Assembly: GCF_028009165.1 (NCBI RefSeq)
Contig: NC_079243.1
Span: forward strand, 3,782,001 to 3,846,000
Reading direction: 5' to 3'
Source: Akanthomyces muscarius
Lineage: Eukaryota > Ascomycota > Sordariomycetes > Hypocreales > Cordycipitaceae
Length of the DNA: 64,000 nucleotides
Part shown: positions 62,383-64,000 of the stretch, in pieces
Position numbering within the stretch: the first letter of the stretch is position 1
Layout of the letters: the number at the start of each line of letters is the position of its first letter
Notes under the pieces: model-generated
The model's database searches: none
The model's input: only the letters and a program-made list of their open reading frames with translations
Told to the model about the DNA's origin: nothing
Translations under genes and position numbers: made by a program

Positions 62383-63108
62383 TTACAGCGCTACCATGAT
62401 GCCAAAGACCGCCGCCAGCACACCCGCGCTCCAGCTAACAACAACCGCACTGCCGCTATCCTTTGGGTTCTTTGTCGGCGTCGCTCCGCCCGCCGTCCCC
62501 GAATCGGTCGCGGCTGACGAGCCCGCCGGCTCGGTACTCGACTGGCTCGTCTGGCTCGTCTGGCTCGTCTGGCTCGTCGCCTCCGCCGACGAGCCCGCGC
62601 TCGACTCCGTCGTTGTCGTCGCCGTCCCAGCATCAGTATCCGTTGTCGACGACGACGACGAGTCCCCTCCGTCTGACGTACTGCTAAATACAGGCGTCGT
62701 TGGCAGCTTCGTCCCGCTCTCGGTACTCGTCGAGCTCGTCGACGTCGCCGTCCACACGCCGCCCGAGTCGGTGCTGTGCTGCGTGCACACGCTCTGCGAG
62801 TAGTCGCACCCGGCGCCCGGCTGGCAGCACAGCTTCACGCCCTTGGCAAACTCGCAAAAGAGCGTCGCGCCGTCGCACGCGCCTGCGCACATGCCCACGC
62901 CGCCCTTCGCCGTCGTGCACTTGGACCCACGCGGGCAGCACCCGTTGCCGTCGCCGCACGCCGTCTTGCCCGCGTTGCAGTCGTCATCTTGCGCGCGTCG
63001 GTCGAGAAGGGTGGCGGCGGCTGTGACCTTGGCTTCCCGTGCTTGCAGGACGGAGTCGCAGAGGGCCGTCTGCGCTAGTAGCGCCATTGTGGCTATGGAG
63101 AGCTTCAT
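62383..63108 (-). CDS. Cysteine-rich, Ser/Thr-rich GPI-anchor-type surface protein
   Basis: An intronless 241-residue protein. The signal peptide is MKLSIATMALLAQTALCDS. A compact domain with 13 cysteines spans residues 44-108 (DDDCNAGKTACGDGNGCCPR, SKCTTAKGGVGMCAGAC, FCEFAKGVKLCCQPGAGCDY), with a spacing reminiscent of chitin-binding or granulin-like knots. A Ser/Thr tract of about 100 residues follows, including a Gln-Thr-Ser repeat (TSQTSQTSQTSQSS) encoded by a 9-bp DNA repeat at 62540-62577. The C-terminus ends in a hydrophobic tail (VVVSWSAGVLAAVFGIMVAL) preceded by small residues, as for GPI attachment. Location in the outer cell wall or membrane is inferred. The domain itself is not assigned to a named family. 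Confidence 0.85.
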   Translation of the reverse strand: MKLSIATMALLAQTALCDSVLQAREAKVTAAATLLDRRAQDDDCNAGKTACGDGNGCCPRGSKCTTAKGGVGMCAGACDGATLFCEFAKGVKLCCQPGAGCDYSQSVCTQHSTDSGGVWTATSTSSTSTESGTKLPTTPVFSSTSDGGDSSSSSTTDTDAGTATTTTESSAGSSAEATSQTSQTSQTSQSSTEPAGSSAATDSGTAGGATPTKNPKDSGSAVVVSWSAGVLAAVFGIMVAL

Positions 63109-63745
63109 TGTGATTGTGCGTATGTGTGTTTGTGTGTGTGTGGAAGTCGAGGCGAAGCCAACGCAAGATGAGAAGAAGAAGAAGAAGAAAACGACGGATT
63201 GGATAATTGTATCAGTCTAGCATGCAAAAAGGTATTGGTTTCGAGAAGAGGAAGAAAAAGGCAAAGAGCCGTAATTAAATGAAGCAAAAAGAGCTCCAGT
63301 TTAAGAAAACAAGGCTGAAAATGATGGACACCAATGACGAAGCTGGTGAGCGCTATGCCGGACCGGGTAGCGACCGGTTCTAAATAAGGAAAAAAGCCAC
63401 TGGACATGGACGCTGCGCCAGGCAGACTTCTCCAAACACTGGGACGAAAAAGTGGTCGTGGTCGCCGATCTATTCATGGCATCTAGTCATAAGGACAGAC
63501 ATTTTTTTTGGTATGCGTGGTTTGCTTGATCGTGGTAATACGCCTGGTGGCATGCATTGAAGAATGTACAGTCTAAACGATGGCATCGCTCAGAGGCAAG
63601 GGGACAATACTTTTCATGTACCAAACAAGTCCCGTTTCGAGGGGAAAGGGTAGAGGGGAGCAAAAGGGGAAGAAACAAGGCTAATCCACCCAGTGAAAAA
63701 AAGTAAAAGTACGGTCTGCCGAAACGGCATCCAATTCCTCCAGAC
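63109..63745. other. Intergenic region
   Basis: 637 bp with the promoter of the GPI-type gene. Two microsatellites sit in its leader: a GT tract at 63123-63142 and a GAA tract at 63171-63190. No gene is seen. Confidence 0.4.
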
Positions 63746-64000
63746 TCAGCTCCTCGACAGGTTATTGTGCAGCTTGTGCTCGCGCATCAGCGAAATCGTC
63801 AACGTCGCCGCCAGGGCCAGGCCGAGCATCGTCAGCGCCACGCTGTGAAAGGCATCGACAAAGGACTGGATGACGCCGTCGTGCCAGCCCGGTGGCAGGT
63901 GCCGCAGCTCGTCCAGGCTCTCTCTAATGCGTCGAATCTCGTCCGCCGCGCCGGGCCAGTCGCCGAAGCGCTCCCACAGCTTGGCCTGCAGGACGTTTTG
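63746..64000 (-). CDS. MFS drug-transporter-like protein, C-terminal fragment (cut by window edge)
   Basis: The last 84 residues and the stop codon of a minus-strand gene that begins beyond the right edge. The fragment reads ELRHLPPGWHDGVIQSFVDA, then FHSVALTMLGLALAATLTIS, a final membrane helix, and a short basic tail, LMREHKLHNNLSRS. This end is typical of 14-helix major facilitator drug-proton antiporters of filamentous fungi. No substrate can be read from it. Confidence 0.75.
   Translation of the reverse strand, partial: QNVLQAKLWERFGDWPGAADEIRRIRESLDELRHLPPGWHDGVIQSFVDAFHSVALTMLGLALAATLTISLMREHKLHNNLSRS

Noticed and set aside
1..64000. CRISPR array, bacterial operon or ribosome-binding-site structure
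   Set aside because: Spliced genes with introns throughout show eukaryotic DNA; no regularly spaced repeats of CRISPR size were seen.

Overview
The window is nuclear DNA of a filamentous ascomycete (Pezizomycotina), most likely a sordariomycete of the Hypocreales type. The evidence is short 50-70 nt spliceosomal introns with GTANGT donors, a Zn2Cys6 regulator, ABCC and MFS transporters, small secreted proteins, and a transposon eroded by repeat-induced point mutation (RIP). I assigned the order from the gene families, not from a database match.

Layout: 1-12 kb holds the 5' part of a mitochondrial NAD formate dehydrogenase gene (cut by the window edge), an F-box-like protein, an S9 serine peptidase, a GFA-fold protein and a 772-residue Zn2Cys6 factor. 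12-18 kb holds a broken phosphotransferase relic beside a 16-bp minisatellite, then a 1450-residue ABCC transporter. 18-22 kb is gene-free and contains a 1.84 kb Fot1/pogo-like DNA transposon with perfect 44-bp terminal inverted repeats and an AT-rich, stop-riddled interior; diverged direct repeats lie outside it. 22-26.4 kb has a HAD phosphatase, the initiator-tRNA modifier Rit1 and a Gfo/Idh/MocA oxidoreductase. 26.4-30 kb has no recognisable gene.

30-45.5 kb carries a small secreted protein, a ferric reductase, a sulfotransferase-fold protein, a membrane-anchored Ser/Thr-rich protein with a frame-displaced N-terminus, a secreted GH3 protein with an altered nucleophile position, a medium-chain reductase, a six-exon NmrA/isoflavone-reductase-like gene and a DapA-family aldolase. 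46.9-54.7 kb has a secreted DOMON/copper monooxygenase, the ribosome-assembly factor Nop16, a MARVEL-domain protein and a small CxxC protein. 56-64 kb has a tiny secreted protein, a PfkB kinase, a UMP/CMP-kinase-like gene convergent with a compact orotidine-5'-phosphate decarboxylase gene, a Cys-rich GPI-type surface protein and the 3' end of an MFS transporter.

Most genes are independent monocistronic units. The only neighbours with an evident shared pathway are the UMP-kinase-like and OMP decarboxylase genes, which make and use UMP. Exon borders were worked out by hand from splice consensus, frame continuity and family motifs.
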